Positions 1 to 8,271 are shown, counted from the first letter of the stretch. The stretch: DNA of 35,585 nucleotides from Amycolatopsis rhizosphaerae (GCF_007713715.1 NZ_VJWX01000014.1:1-35585); one strand, 5' to 3'. The notes: a model not told the origin generated them from the letters alone. Numbers and translations: made by a program.

Positions 1-439
1 GGCCGTAGGGGTTTACCCAGGACCGGTACTCATTGTCCGAAGTGGCCTGCGTCCTCGCCGGGGGTGGGCCCTGTCCGAACCGGACGCCGGACCGCTCGTT
101 GAAGGCCCGGTAGGCAACGACGACGTCGGCGATCCCTGAAGCGATCGCCATGGCGGCCTGCTGCACGGGCCCGCAGGCACCCCCACCGCCATAGGGGATC
201 CGGGAGAAGAACTTCAGCTCCGGCACCCCCAGGCTTCGGGCGATCATGTTCTCCGGGTTGGTCTCCATGGTGAAGCTCGTCATGCCGTCGACGTCGGCGG
301 CGGTGAGTCCCGCGTCGGCCAGCGCGGCCTGGACCGCCTCCACTGCCAACTGGAGCTCACTGCGGCCCGAGTTCTTGGAGAACTCGGTGGCGCCGATGCC
401 GACAATCGCCGTGCGACCCGACAGGTGGTTCGAGGTCAT
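1..439 (-). CDS. ltp2: Ltp2-type thiolase-fold aldolase, N-terminal part (cut by window edge)
   Basis: The first 146 residues of a thiolase-superfamily lipid-transfer protein are visible; the rest lies beyond base 1. The start reads MTSNHLSGRTAIVGIG and is followed by ATEFSKNSGRS, typical of SCP-x/Ltp thiolase-like proteins. A glycine-rich GGGGACGPVQQAAMAIASG segment lies near residue 105. In mycobacteria Ltp2 is a retro-aldolase that removes the final steroid side-chain carbons as propionyl-CoA, and it works in complex with the DUF35 domain of ChsH2. Both neighbours fit that role: a MaoC protein ends one base upstream of this ATG, and a MaoC-DUF35 protein lies two genes further up. The ATG was chosen because it follows the upstream stop directly (TGAcATG). 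It could be a paralogue for a different steroid acid; family membership is clear, exact substrate is not. Confidence 0.82.
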   Translation of the reverse strand, partial: MTSNHLSGRTAIVGIGATEFSKNSGRSELQLAVEAVQAALADAGLTAADVDGMTSFTMETNPENMIARSLGVPELKFFSRIPYGGGGACGPVQQAAMAIASGIADVVVAYRAFNERSGVRFGQGPPPARTQATSDNEYRSWVNPYG

Positions 440-440
440 G

Positions 441-863
441 TCACTCCCCTGTCCCACGGGGCAGCCGCACGGTCACCTCGGAGATGGCGTGCGCGCCCAA
501 GCTGTTCGTCCCGCGCACCGCGACGCGGACAATGTCGTCGTCGACGGCCACGACCTCGCCGGTGAGGGTCATCGTGTCGCCGGGGAAGTTCGGGACACCG
601 AGCCGGGTACACAGCCGCAGCAGCCGGGCGGCGGGACCGGCCCAGTCGGTGACGAAGCGGCCGACGAAGCCGTTGGTGTTGTTGATGCTCATGTAGGTGT
701 CCGGCGTGCCCCGCTGCTCGGCCAGGGACGGGTCGTGGTGCACGTCCTCGTAGTCGCGCGTGGCCAGGGCCCCGGCGACGATGAGGGTCCGGGTCAGCGG
801 GATCTCCAACGGCGGGAGGGTGTCGCCGACCCGCACGCCCGCGATGGTCCGGGTGCCGTTCAC
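441..863 (-). CDS. chsH1: MaoC-like enoyl-CoA hydratase subunit, ChsH1-like
   Basis: A 140-residue single hot-dog domain protein. The segment YEDVHHDPSLAEQRG near residues 38-52 carries the Asp-x(4)-His pattern of the MaoC hydratase motif. Mycobacterial ChsH1 is about 130 residues and pairs with ChsH2 to hydrate the double bond of the C3-type steroid side-chain CoA before the Ltp2 aldol cleavage. The start is GTG, overlapping the upstream acyl-CoA dehydrogenase stop (GTGA), so translation is probably coupled. Its size, catalytic pair and position between ltp2 and the other igr-like genes support the call. Gene order differs from Mycobacterium, where chsH1 sits directly beside chsH2. Confidence 0.82.
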   Translation of the reverse strand: MNGTRTIAGVRVGDTLPPLEIPLTRTLIVAGALATRDYEDVHHDPSLAEQRGTPDTYMSINNTNGFVGRFVTDWAGPAARLLRLCTRLGVPNFPGDTMTLTGEVVAVDDDIVRVAVRGTNSLGAHAISEVTVRLPRGTGE

Positions 864-1975
864 AACCGCTCCCCCTCGTCGATGAGATCACCGAGATGCT
901 CCAGGTGCCAGGCGGCCGAGCCGGCGGTGTTGGTCAACTGGGTGGTCCAGAGCAGGTAGCGGTGGATCGGGTAGGTGACGTCCGCGCCGATCCCGCCGTG
1001 GACGTGCAGCACGGTGCGGGCGATGCGGTCACCGGCCTCGGCCGCCCAGTACTTCGCCACGTGGGCCGCCGCCGTGGCCGGGCGGCCAGTGCTCTCGCGC
1101 CACAGTGCGTTGAGGTAGGTGGCCTCCATAGCCTCGGTGGCGATGTGGCAGTCCGCGATCTGGTGGGCCACGGCCTGGAATGTCGCGATCGGGACCCCGA
1201 ACTGCTCGCGGCCGGAGGTGTACTCGGCGGCCTGCCGTACGGCTGCCTGGCTGATGCCCGTCTGCAGCGCGGCGAGGGCGATCCAGGCCTGGCGAAGCAG
1301 CCACTCCAGCCGGTCCTCATCGGGGCCCCCGTCGAGTGGCTCGGCGGCGGCGCCGTCGAAGTGCAGGTCGCAGGCCAGACCACGATCGGTGCGCTCGAAG
1401 GTTTCGCGGCGCACCCCCTCGCCGGAGGTCGGCACGAGGTAGAGGCCGAGGGCGCCCCGCTCGTCCGCGGCCGGGACGACGACGGCGTCGGCCAGGTGGG
1501 CCGACCGGACGTCGGCGACGGTGCCGGTCAGCCGTGGCCCCCGCCCGGTGTTCGCGGCACGCACCCTGGCACCGAAGCGGCGGGCGTCGGCGACGTCGTC
1601 GACGGCAACGCTGAGGATCACGTCCCCCGACGCGACCCGCGGTAGCCATTCGGTGCGCATCTTCGCGTCGCCGTAGCGCACGATGGGCAGGACACCGCCG
1701 ACCAGGGTCTCCCAGAGCGGCACCGTGCCCAGGGCGCGGCCCTGCTCGACGAACACGCCGGCGGCCTCCCAGAGCCCGAGGCCCGCGCCGCCGTACTCCT
1801 CAGGCACGAGCAGCCCGAGTACACCGGCCTCGGCGAGGTGGCGGTACAACGCCCGGTCGATGCGCTCGGCGCCGGCTTCCACGGCGACCAGTCGTTCCGG
1901 GTTTCCGTTGCGGGAGAACACGTCTCGGGCCAACTCGTTGATCGTGACCTGGTGCTCGGTGAGCCGGAAGTCCAT
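860..1975 (-). CDS. fadE28: Acyl-CoA dehydrogenase, non-catalytic-type subunit (FadE28/ChsE1-like)
   Basis: A 371-residue acyl-CoA dehydrogenase family protein beginning MDFRLTEHQVTINELARDVF. The N-terminal helical domain contains LGLLVPEEYGGAG, and the C-terminal helical domain carries REQFGVPIATFQAVAHQIAD and HGGIGADVTYPIHRY. The helix that holds a Glu-Arg pair in catalytic partners reads QAWIALAALQTG here and lacks the glutamate, so this looks like the partner subunit of an alpha2beta2 enzyme. Mycobacterial steroid dehydrogenases such as ChsE1-ChsE2 are built this way. The ATG was chosen because it overlaps the upstream stop by one base (ATGA); the frame stays open upstream, but that extension is an arginine-rich shadow of the neighbour. 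The likely partner is the dehydrogenase at 2991-4175. Confidence 0.85.
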   Translation of the reverse strand: MDFRLTEHQVTINELARDVFSRNGNPERLVAVEAGAERIDRALYRHLAEAGVLGLLVPEEYGGAGLGLWEAAGVFVEQGRALGTVPLWETLVGGVLPIVRYGDAKMRTEWLPRVASGDVILSVAVDDVADARRFGARVRAANTGRGPRLTGTVADVRSAHLADAVVVPAADERGALGLYLVPTSGEGVRRETFERTDRGLACDLHFDGAAAEPLDGGPDEDRLEWLLRQAWIALAALQTGISQAAVRQAAEYTSGREQFGVPIATFQAVAHQIADCHIATEAMEATYLNALWRESTGRPATAAAHVAKYWAAEAGDRIARTVLHVHGGIGADVTYPIHRYLLWTTQLTNTAGSAAWHLEHLGDLIDEGERL

Positions 1976-3003
1976 CAGTGGTCCTCCTTTTCGAGAGACG
2001 GCGCCCCGGTGACCGCCCGGAACCGGGGCAGGGTGAGTTCGCCGTCGTAGTCGAGCCACTCGACCTGTACCGGCATCCCGATCTCGACCTCCTCGGTGCG
2101 GCCGGCGAAGTCGGCAATGAGGCGGGTGCCCTCCTCGAGATCGACGAGCAGGACGGTGAGTGGATAGTCGTAGCCGGGAGCCTTCGGATGGTGGCTCACG
2201 ACGTAGCTGTGCACGGTGCCGCGGCCGGTGGCCTCCTGCTCGTGCCAGGCGTACGAGTGGCACCTCGGGCAGATCGGGCCGGGCGGGTGGCGCAGCATCC
2301 CGCAGTCCGAGCAGGCCTGGATGACGAGCCGGCGCTGCGCGGCGGCGCTGAACCAGAACTCGTTGTCCCGCAGAATGAACGGCTTGTGCCGCAGCCCGGG
2401 ATCGGCGGACACGGGCTCGGCGGCCCGCTTCGCTTTCGAAGGATCGAAACGCAGGATGCGGAACCGCTGCCGGGCCACCACCTCATCGTGCTGGTCGGTG
2501 TAGGTGCGCAGCGTCGTGACGAAGTGACCGGGACCAAGCCCCGTGATCTTGCGGGCCGAGACGTCCTCGATCACCGTCGTCATTTTCAGCTCGTCACCTA
2601 GGCGCAACTCGCGCACGTACTCGTGCTCGTCGTCGGTGGCCACGACGCCGACGAAGCCGGCGTCGGCGAGGAGACCGAGCAGCCGGGCCATCGGGCTGTC
2701 CGGCGCCTTGCCGGACGCGGCGGTCTTGTGGGCCTTGTAGCCGACCATGAGCCAGGTCGAGAGCATCGGCGGGGGCGCGACGATGCCGTCCCGCCCGGTG
2801 GCGATGGCCGCCCGCTCGTCGACGTAGATCGGGTTCTCGTCGCCGAGGGCCTCGACGAAGTGGCGGATCATCGGCTGGTTGACCGCGTCCTGGGCGTAAC
2901 GGGTCGGGGTGGCCTCGATGCCGACGAACTCCCGCAGCCGGGCGAGGAAGGCGTCCCCGTCAGCGGCTTCTGCCGGGATGGCGGTGGCGCTCAGGCGGAC
3001 CAC
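1975..3003 (-). CDS. chsH2: MaoC hydratase / DUF35 (Zn-ribbon, OB-fold) fusion, ChsH2-like
   Basis: A protein of about 342 residues with two domains. The N-terminal half (about residues 15-180) is a MaoC-type hot-dog domain, with RHFVEALGDENPIYVDERAA marking the family. The C-terminal part (about 195-335) is a DUF35 domain: a four-cysteine zinc ribbon CSDCGMLRHPPGPICPRC followed by an OB-fold (TGRGTVHSYVVSHH). This architecture is that of mycobacterial ChsH2, whose MaoC half forms the hydratase with ChsH1 and whose DUF35 half binds the Ltp2 aldolase. Both partners are in this operon. The start is uncertain: GTG at 3003 overlaps the upstream gene by 13 bases, but an AGGAGG sequence abuts that codon too closely for a normal ribosome site, so the true start may lie a few codons downstream. 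Confidence 0.87.
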   Translation of the reverse strand: MVRLSATAIPAEAADGDAFLARLREFVGIEATPTRYAQDAVNQPMIRHFVEALGDENPIYVDERAAIATGRDGIVAPPPMLSTWLMVGYKAHKTAASGKAPDSPMARLLGLLADAGFVGVVATDDEHEYVRELRLGDELKMTTVIEDVSARKITGLGPGHFVTTLRTYTDQHDEVVARQRFRILRFDPSKAKRAAEPVSADPGLRHKPFILRDNEFWFSAAAQRRLVIQACSDCGMLRHPPGPICPRCHSYAWHEQEATGRGTVHSYVVSHHPKAPGYDYPLTVLLVDLEEGTRLIADFAGRTEEVEIGMPVQVEWLDYDGELTLPRFRAVTGAPSLEKEDH

Positions 3004-4175
3004 CTCCTGCGGGGCATGCCGAGGCCGGTCACCGCGATCATGTCGCGCAGCACCTCGTTGGTCCCGCCGCCGAAGGTGTTGATGTAGGAGCCGCGGGTAT
3101 AGGCCTCGAGCCGGCCGCCGAGCACCGCGCCGGGGGCGCCGGGGCGGCGTGTCGCGCGGGGGCCGACGACGGAAACGAGGTCGCGGCAGACCCGGTCGTG
3201 GGTCTCGGTGCCGTAGACCTTGGCGACCGACGCGGCCGCGGGATTGGGGTTCTGGTCCTCCTCGACGACCGCGATCTTCCAGTTGAGCAGGCGCATCGCG
3301 GTGAGCTCCGCGTAGTCGCGAGCCAACTCGGTGCGCACCCACGGCTTGTCCATCGCACGCACCCCATCGGCACCGGGCCGGCTCGCCCAGGCGGCGACGT
3401 CCGACCACAACTGCTCGGTACGCCCGCCCATCGCCGCCAGGCCGACCCGCTCGTGGCCGAGCTGGCCGTTGATCAACTGCCAGCCACCGTTCACCTCACC
3501 GACGACGGCGTCGGGGCCCACCCGCACATCCTCGTAGTAGGTGGCGTTCGTGTGGGTGATGCCGCTCGTCACGATCGGGGTGCAGCTGAAGCCCGGAGCG
3601 GAGGTGGGCACGATGAGGATCGTGATGCCCCGGTGCTTCGGGGCATCACGATCTGTGCGCACCGCCATCCAGACGAAGTCGGCCTGGCTGGCCCCACTGG
3701 TGAAGACCTTCTGCCCGTTGATGTTCCAGCCGCCCTCGGGCAGCGCCTCGGCTCGGGAGTGCAGCGAGGCGAGGTCGGTACCCGAATCGGGCTCGCTGTA
3801 GCCGATCACGAAGAGGACGTCCCCGGTGAGCATTCCTGGCAGGTAGCGCTTCTTCTGTTCCGAGGTCCCGTGGCGCATGAGCATCGGACCGATGGTGTTG
3901 ATCGTCACGAACGGGAACGGCGCCTGGGCCCGGTTGATCTCGTCGAAGAGGATGTACTGGTCGGCCGCGGGGCGGCCCTGTCCGCCGTACTCCGTGGGCC
4001 AGCCGAGACCGAGCAGCCCGTCCTTGCCGATCCGCCGGATGATCTCGCGGTAGGCCGGGCGATCCTCATTCGTGCCGCCGAGCGCCTCACGCACCTCCGG
4101 GGTGAGCAGGCGCGAGAAATAGGCCCGCAGCTCCCGGCTCAGCTCACGCTGCTCGGGGGTGTACTCCAGGAACAT
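2991..4175 (-). CDS. fadE29: Acyl-CoA dehydrogenase, catalytic-type subunit (FadE29/ChsE2-like)
   Basis: A 394-residue acyl-CoA dehydrogenase starting MFLEYTPEQRELSRELRAYF. It has the N-terminal motif LGLGWPTEYGGQG, the flavin-side YSEPDSGTDLASL, and WNINGQKVFTSGA. The helix GQLGHERVGLAA contains the Glu-Arg pair proposed as the catalytic base in heteromeric steroid dehydrogenases. The C-terminus has TFGGGTNEVLRD, with Gly rather than Glu at the position used by medium-chain enzymes. It is probably the catalytic partner of the subunit at 860-1975, making the alpha,beta double bond in a steroid side-chain CoA. The ATG is supported by a GGAGAGAGGA ribosome site just upstream. The gene lies 23 bases downstream of the CoA-ligase gene. 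Confidence 0.87.
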   Translation of the reverse strand: MFLEYTPEQRELSRELRAYFSRLLTPEVREALGGTNEDRPAYREIIRRIGKDGLLGLGWPTEYGGQGRPAADQYILFDEINRAQAPFPFVTINTIGPMLMRHGTSEQKKRYLPGMLTGDVLFVIGYSEPDSGTDLASLHSRAEALPEGGWNINGQKVFTSGASQADFVWMAVRTDRDAPKHRGITILIVPTSAPGFSCTPIVTSGITHTNATYYEDVRVGPDAVVGEVNGGWQLINGQLGHERVGLAAMGGRTEQLWSDVAAWASRPGADGVRAMDKPWVRTELARDYAELTAMRLLNWKIAVVEEDQNPNPAAASVAKVYGTETHDRVCRDLVSVVGPRATRRPGAPGAVLGGRLEAYTRGSYINTFGGGTNEVLRDMIAVTGLGMPRRRWSA

Positions 4176-4198
4176 CGGTGTCCTCTCTCCTGGCCGCG

Positions 4199-5899
4199 TC
4201 AGCAGGTGACCGGCAACAGCGCCGCGCGCCCGTGGGTGGTGAACTGGTTCTCGAACTCCTCGACGTCTGCGGGCGTCAGCCTGCGGTACGTCGTCGATGC
4301 CCCGTCGCGGACGAACACCGGGTCGGTCGTGACCCAGGCGGCGCGTCGCAGTACCTGCTTGGCGATCTTGTTGTTTCCCGTCGTCGGCACCTCCTCGACG
4401 ATCCGCACGAACCGGGGGCGCCACTTGGGCCCAAGGTCGGTCTGAGCGGCGAGGAAGGCGGTGAAGGCGTCCGGATCGAAGCGGAACCCATCGCGCAGCT
4501 GCAGCGCGCACATGACCTGGTCGCCCGTCCGCGGGTCGGGCACGGCGAACACGGGAGCGACGGCGACCGGCTCCCAGCGCTCGAGGATCCGCTCGACCGG
4601 GCCGGCGGCGAAGTTCTCGCTGTCGACGCGCAGCCAGTCCGACGACCGGCCGGCAAAGTAGAAGTAGCCGCCGGCGTCGCGGTAGGCCAGGTCACCGGAC
4701 CAGAAGTCGTCTCCGCGGACGCGCTCGGCGGTGGCCTCGGGGTTTTTGTAGTAGCCCTCGAACCGGGCGGCCATGCCGATCCCGACGAGCTGGCCGATGG
4801 CCTCTTCGGCATTGACGAGCCGGCCGTTTCCGTCGAGCCTGCCGGGGGGACATTCGAGGCCGGTGACCTCGTCCAGGACCTTGACGACGCTGCCGCCGAC
4901 GGCCACGCCGAGCGCGTCGCCGGGTGTGTCCGGGGTGCGGTTGATTCGCATGACGCCTTCGCTGGAGCCGTAGCCCTCGGACACGACCACGTCGAAGCGC
5001 TCCGTGAACCGGGAGATGTCCACGGCGGACGCCTCGGTGCCCACGGCCCGCCGCAGCGTGCTCGTCGCGTCGCGGGGGTCGGAAGGCTGCGCCAGGACGT
5101 AGGCGAGCGCCCGCCCGACGTAGTTGAAGAAAGTCACGCCGTGCTCGTGCACGTCGCGGACGAAGCCGGACGCGGAGAACTTGCGGACCACGGCGATGGT
5201 GGCGCCACAGACCATGGCCGGGCCGAGGTTGAGCATCAGGGCGTTACCGTGGAAAAGGGGCATGGCCAGATAGGCCACCGAATCGCGGGTCAGCTCGCAG
5301 CGATCCAGCATCGCCTCGGAAACGGCGGCAAGGCGGGCGTGGGTGCAGATGACGGCCTTGGGCACACCGGTCGAGCCGGAGGAGAACAGCAGCAGGAGAT
5401 TGGCGGCCGGGTCGATCTCGCCCATGGGCATCGGTGAGCCGGAGTACCGCGCGAGCCAGGCGGCGTACCCGGGCGTGTCCACGTTGTGGATCCGCTCGGC
5501 CGGGATGCCGAGGTCCAGGCCATCGACGAGCCCGGCGAGGCGGTTCTCGGTGATGAGCAGGTCGCAGTCGGTGTGCCGCACATCGTGGGCCAACTCGGCG
5601 CCACGACGGGTCGCGTTGATGCCCACCACCGTGGCGCCGCACAGCGCCGCGGCGCAGACCCACTGGACGTAGTCCGGGATGTTCTCGAGCAGGACACCCA
5701 CGTGCAGCGGCCGGCCGGTGGGCCACGACAAGTCGGCGAGAGCCGCGGCCCGGTCGGCGGCTCCTTGGACGATCTCACCCCACGTGAGCACGCGGCCCTC
5801 GAACAGCACTCCGGGGCGATCGTCGCCGATACGCCCGCGGACGATGTCCGCGAACACGGTGCGCCGCGCGGGGAGTACGGCAGCGTTCTGAGTCGTCAT
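4199..5899 (-). CDS. fadD17: Steroid acyl-CoA ligase, FadD17-like
   Basis: A 566-residue ANL-superfamily acyl-CoA synthetase and the first gene of the igr-like operon. The ATP/AMP-binding loop LLLLFSSGSTGVPKAVICTH lies near residue 185. Later come YGSSEGVMRI, WSGDLAYRDAGGYFYFAGR, and a C-terminal TTGNNKIAKQVLRR with the adenylation lysine. GINATRRGAELAHDVRHTDC resembles the corresponding part of mycobacterial FadD17, and the ending TTDPVF is also FadD17-like. FadD17 and CasG-type ligases act on steroid acids with shortened side chains; exact chain length cannot be read from sequence. It is longer than the roughly 500-residue mycobacterial protein. The ATG follows GGAGG with good spacing. A KstR2-type operator lies about 100 bases upstream, so steroid-derived CoA esters probably induce the operon. 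Confidence 0.8.
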   Translation of the reverse strand: MTTQNAAVLPARRTVFADIVRGRIGDDRPGVLFEGRVLTWGEIVQGAADRAAALADLSWPTGRPLHVGVLLENIPDYVQWVCAAALCGATVVGINATRRGAELAHDVRHTDCDLLITENRLAGLVDGLDLGIPAERIHNVDTPGYAAWLARYSGSPMPMGEIDPAANLLLLFSSGSTGVPKAVICTHARLAAVSEAMLDRCELTRDSVAYLAMPLFHGNALMLNLGPAMVCGATIAVVRKFSASGFVRDVHEHGVTFFNYVGRALAYVLAQPSDPRDATSTLRRAVGTEASAVDISRFTERFDVVVSEGYGSSEGVMRINRTPDTPGDALGVAVGGSVVKVLDEVTGLECPPGRLDGNGRLVNAEEAIGQLVGIGMAARFEGYYKNPEATAERVRGDDFWSGDLAYRDAGGYFYFAGRSSDWLRVDSENFAAGPVERILERWEPVAVAPVFAVPDPRTGDQVMCALQLRDGFRFDPDAFTAFLAAQTDLGPKWRPRFVRIVEEVPTTGNNKIAKQVLRRAAWVTTDPVFVRDGASTTYRRLTPADVEEFENQFTTHGRAALLPVTC

Positions 5900-5999
5900 C
5901 GACTCGCCTCCGTCCGTATCGGGTGATGGCAGAACAAGCACGCTCAAAAGCAGGGAAAGATGCCCGGCCGGAGGGGCGCGCACGTCGCCCAGAAAACCA

Positions 6000-6013
6000 A
6001 TCAAGCGCTTGGT
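6000..6013. promoter_or_regulatory. KstR2-type operator, fadD17/igr-like operon
   Basis: ATCAAGCGCTTGGT matches AnCAAGnnCTTGnT at every fixed position. It lies in the 332-base divergent gap between fadD17 (minus) and the MaoC gene (plus). Reading toward fadD17, the operator ends in a T that begins the -10-like hexamer TTGGTT (5995-6000), the same geometry as at five other sites in the window. Confidence 0.75.
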
Positions 6014-6166
6014 TACTCCAACTTAGACGCCCCCTTCCCCGTCGTCAACCGTGTCGACAGCGACAGCCACGGGCACCTTGCCCGCGGCGCTCAGGGCAGC
6101 CCGAATCCATGTTCCAGACGTTCGCCGGACTGGAATGTCGTCCCACCGGCTGCGCCCGGGGAATGA

Positions 6167-6191
6167 ACCGAGCGCTTGCTTGGCATATGAT
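6167..6191 (+). promoter_or_regulatory. Near-consensus KstR2-type operator and -10 box before the MaoC gene
   Basis: ACCGAGCGCTTGCT (6167-6180) differs from AnCAAGnnCTTGnT at one fixed position (G for A). A good -10 box TATGAT follows at 6186-6191, about 40 bases before the MaoC start at 6232. It is the second site in this divergent gap and probably controls the plus-strand operon. Confidence 0.6.
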
Positions 6192-6231
6192 GCCGGTCGG
6201 GGCCAGGGCAACGACCGAGAGAGGAGCCGCC

Positions 6232-6717
6232 ATGCCGGCGGAAGCGGAAACCGCACAAGAGGACCGGTTGGTCGTCCGGGGACTCGCCGGGCTGCGCGCA
6301 GCGGTCGGCACGATGCTCGGTCCGACCGCGTGGCTCTCGATCGACCAGCAACGGATCGATGCCTTCGCCGACGTCACCGGCGACCACCAATGGATTCACG
6401 TCGACCCCGGTCGAGCCCGCGAGTCGCCCTTCGGCTCCACCATTGCCCATGGCTATCTGACCTTGTCGCTCTGCAACTACTTCCTGCCACAACTGCTCAG
6501 CGTCGAAGGCGTGAGCATGGGGCTGAACTACGGCGCCAACCGGGTCCGCTTCCCCGCGCCGGTACCCACCGGAGCCCGGATTCGTGGTCGCGGAGAAATC
6601 CTTACCTGCGAAGATATTCCCGGCGGCGTGCAGGCGACGATCCGGATTGTCGCCGAGGTCGAGGGCGGGACCAAGCCGGGCTGTGTCGTCGAGACGCTCA
6701 ACCGCTGGCTGGTCTGA
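6232..6717 (+). CDS. MaoC-family (R)-enoyl-CoA hydratase
   Basis: A 161-residue single hot-dog protein. It carries the complete hydratase motif: DVTGDHQWIHVDP, then ESPFGSTIAHGYLTLSL (about residues 48-80), with the catalytic Asp and His. Length and motif match stand-alone (R)-specific hydratases such as mycobacterial HtdZ, so it probably hydrates a trans-2-enoyl-CoA. A later segment, MGLNYGANRVRFPAPVPTG, is also typical. The ATG has a clear GAGAGGAG ribosome site. It is the first gene of a plus-strand unit with two SDRs, divergent from the igr-like operon and behind its own operator. The natural substrate is likely a steroid-derived CoA ester, inferred from context only. Confidence 0.85.
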   Translation: MPAEAETAQEDRLVVRGLAGLRAAVGTMLGPTAWLSIDQQRIDAFADVTGDHQWIHVDPGRARESPFGSTIAHGYLTLSLCNYFLPQLLSVEGVSMGLNYGANRVRFPAPVPTGARIRGRGEILTCEDIPGGVQATIRIVAEVEGGTKPGCVVETLNRWLV

Positions 6718-6783
6718 CGGGGCCAGCGGCGGGCTACCCACCCGTCACCGCACACCAGCGCCGACCTCGCAGAAGCGTCTACT

Positions 6784-7368
6784 GTGGATAGTCTGGGATT
6801 CGAACCGGGTGACGTCGTCGTGGTCACCGGCGCCGGGAGCGGGATCGGCCGCGCCATCGCCGTCGCCGCGGCCGCCGCGGGGCTGACCGTCGCGGTCTGG
6901 GACCTCGACACGGACAGCGCGCACGCGACCGCGGCGGAGATCGGCGAGGCCGGGCACAAGACCGTCGCGGCCGCGGTCGACATCGCCGACGCCGGTGCCG
7001 TGACGGCCGCGATGTCGTCGGCCTCTTCGGCGGGGCCGGTCCGGTACCTGGTGAACAACGCCGGTCCCTCGAGCGCGTCCGCGCTGGGCTTCGACGATGC
7101 CGTCCGCATAGCACTGGGCGGTACCCGCGGGGTCACCGAGGCATTTCTCGCCACCGGCACCGCGCACAGCCTGGTCAACGTCGCCTCCGTCTCGGGAACC
7201 ACACTCGGCTCGGCCCCGGACTGGTACCCCGCGGTGAAGGCGGGCATCGCCGGGTACACCCGGCACCTGGCCACCTATCGAAGCGAGGAGGTGCGGGCGA
7301 ACGCGGTGGCACCGGGTCTGATCGCCACCCCGCGCATGCGGGACGGCGGCTGGACGGTGGCCCAGTGA
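6784..7368 (+). CDS. Short-chain dehydrogenase/reductase, C-terminally short
   Basis: A 194-residue SDR with the NAD(P) loop VTGAGSGIG (about residues 14-22), the NNAG motif, and catalytic Ser and Tyr-x3-Lys in VASVSG and WYPAVK, spaced 13 residues apart as in the family. Classical SDRs run about 250 residues. This one stops after APGLIATPRMRDGG and lacks the usual 40-residue tail that closes the substrate pocket and dimer interface. The stop is followed by no recognisable continuation in another frame, so this is a genuinely short protein or an old truncation. The start is GTG at 6784 with only a weak ribosome site, 66 bases after the MaoC stop. The function is probably oxidation of a hydroxyacyl-CoA or steroid hydroxyl, by context. 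Confidence 0.7.
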   Translation: MDSLGFEPGDVVVVTGAGSGIGRAIAVAAAAAGLTVAVWDLDTDSAHATAAEIGEAGHKTVAAAVDIADAGAVTAAMSSASSAGPVRYLVNNAGPSSASALGFDDAVRIALGGTRGVTEAFLATGTAHSLVNVASVSGTTLGSAPDWYPAVKAGIAGYTRHLATYRSEEVRANAVAPGLIATPRMRDGGWTVAQ

Positions 7369-7425
7369 CGCATTTGCGGTGAGCGGGCGCGCGGGTGGCC
7401 CTATCGCTTTCTCAAGGAGGACGGC

Positions 7426-8244
7426 ATGGTGACGAAACACCAACCCGGACCACTGCTCGCCGGCCGCACGGCCGTGATCACCGGCGCCGCAGCGGGAATC
7501 GGCCGCGGTATCACCGAGGCCTTCCTCGCCCACGGCGCCCGGGTGCTGGCCGTGGACGTCGATGCGGCCGCGCTGGCGGGCCTGGACAAGAGGGCCGGTG
7601 ACAGCCCGCTTGCCACGCTCCGGGTGGACGTGACCGCTCCGGGCGCGGCGCGCCGGATCGCCGACGAGTGCGAGCCCGACGTGGTGGTGCACAACGTGGG
7701 CCATTTCCTGCGCCCACCCACCGAGTTCGGCAGCGAGGCCCCGGCCGCGTGGGCCCGGTCGCACGACGTGAACTTCGGCCACGTGCTGACCCTGACGCAT
7801 GCGCTGCTGCCCGGAATGGTCTCACGAGGCCGGGGCGGCAGCATCATCACCCTGACCACTGTGGAGGCCTTTCGGGGAATCCCAGGGCACGTCGCGTACT
7901 CGGCCTACAAGGCGGCGGCCGGGCAGTTCACCCGCAGCCTCGCCGTGGAAACGGGACGGCACGGGGTACGGGTCAACGCGATAGCACCGGACGTGGTGGA
8001 AAGCCGCCAGCTGCCGTACTCGGACTGGGTCGGCGAAACCGACCGGTGGCGGTGGGCCACCTGGGCGCCGCTGGGCAGGCACGGTACCGCCGACGACGTG
8101 GCCGGGGCCGCGCTGTTCCTTGCCTCCGACCTGTCGTCCTTCGTCACCGGCACCACGGTCCACGTGGACGGCGGCACCCTGGCGGCGGGTGGCTGGTATC
8201 CCCGGCATGGCGGCGGGTGGACCAACCGTCCCCTCGATCCTTGA
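7426..8244 (+). CDS. Short-chain dehydrogenase/reductase with altered active site
   Basis: A 272-residue SDR starting at an ATG with a strong AAGGAGG ribosome site. The Rossmann loop VITGAAAGIGRG lies at about residues 18-29 and YSAYK is the Tyr-x3-Lys pair. Two family positions are changed: NNAG reads HNVG, and the catalytic Ser 13 residues before Tyr is Thr (TLTTVEAF). The usual PLGRHGTADDVAGAALFLAS and a glycine-rich C-terminus are present, extended by a tail GGWTNRPLDP. Threonine can sometimes replace the serine, so activity is possible but unproven. It is the last gene of the plus-strand unit and converges on fadD3. Confidence 0.8.
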   Translation: MVTKHQPGPLLAGRTAVITGAAAGIGRGITEAFLAHGARVLAVDVDAAALAGLDKRAGDSPLATLRVDVTAPGAARRIADECEPDVVVHNVGHFLRPPTEFGSEAPAAWARSHDVNFGHVLTLTHALLPGMVSRGRGGSIITLTTVEAFRGIPGHVAYSAYKAAAGQFTRSLAVETGRHGVRVNAIAPDVVESRQLPYSDWVGETDRWRWATWAPLGRHGTADDVAGAALFLASDLSSFVTGTTVHVDGGTLAAGGWYPRHGGGWTNRPLDP

Positions 8245-8271
8245 CGGCACCGCCGGAAAGGCCACGGAGGA

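Noticed and set aside
3198-4445. Long open plus-strand reading frame opposite the FadE29-like and FadD17-like genes
   Set aside because: It has no family features, is rich in His, Arg and Gly as expected of antisense frames in high-GC DNA, and lies across two well-supported genes. The same holds for plus-strand frames at 8120-10096, 20090-21490 and 22473-23867.
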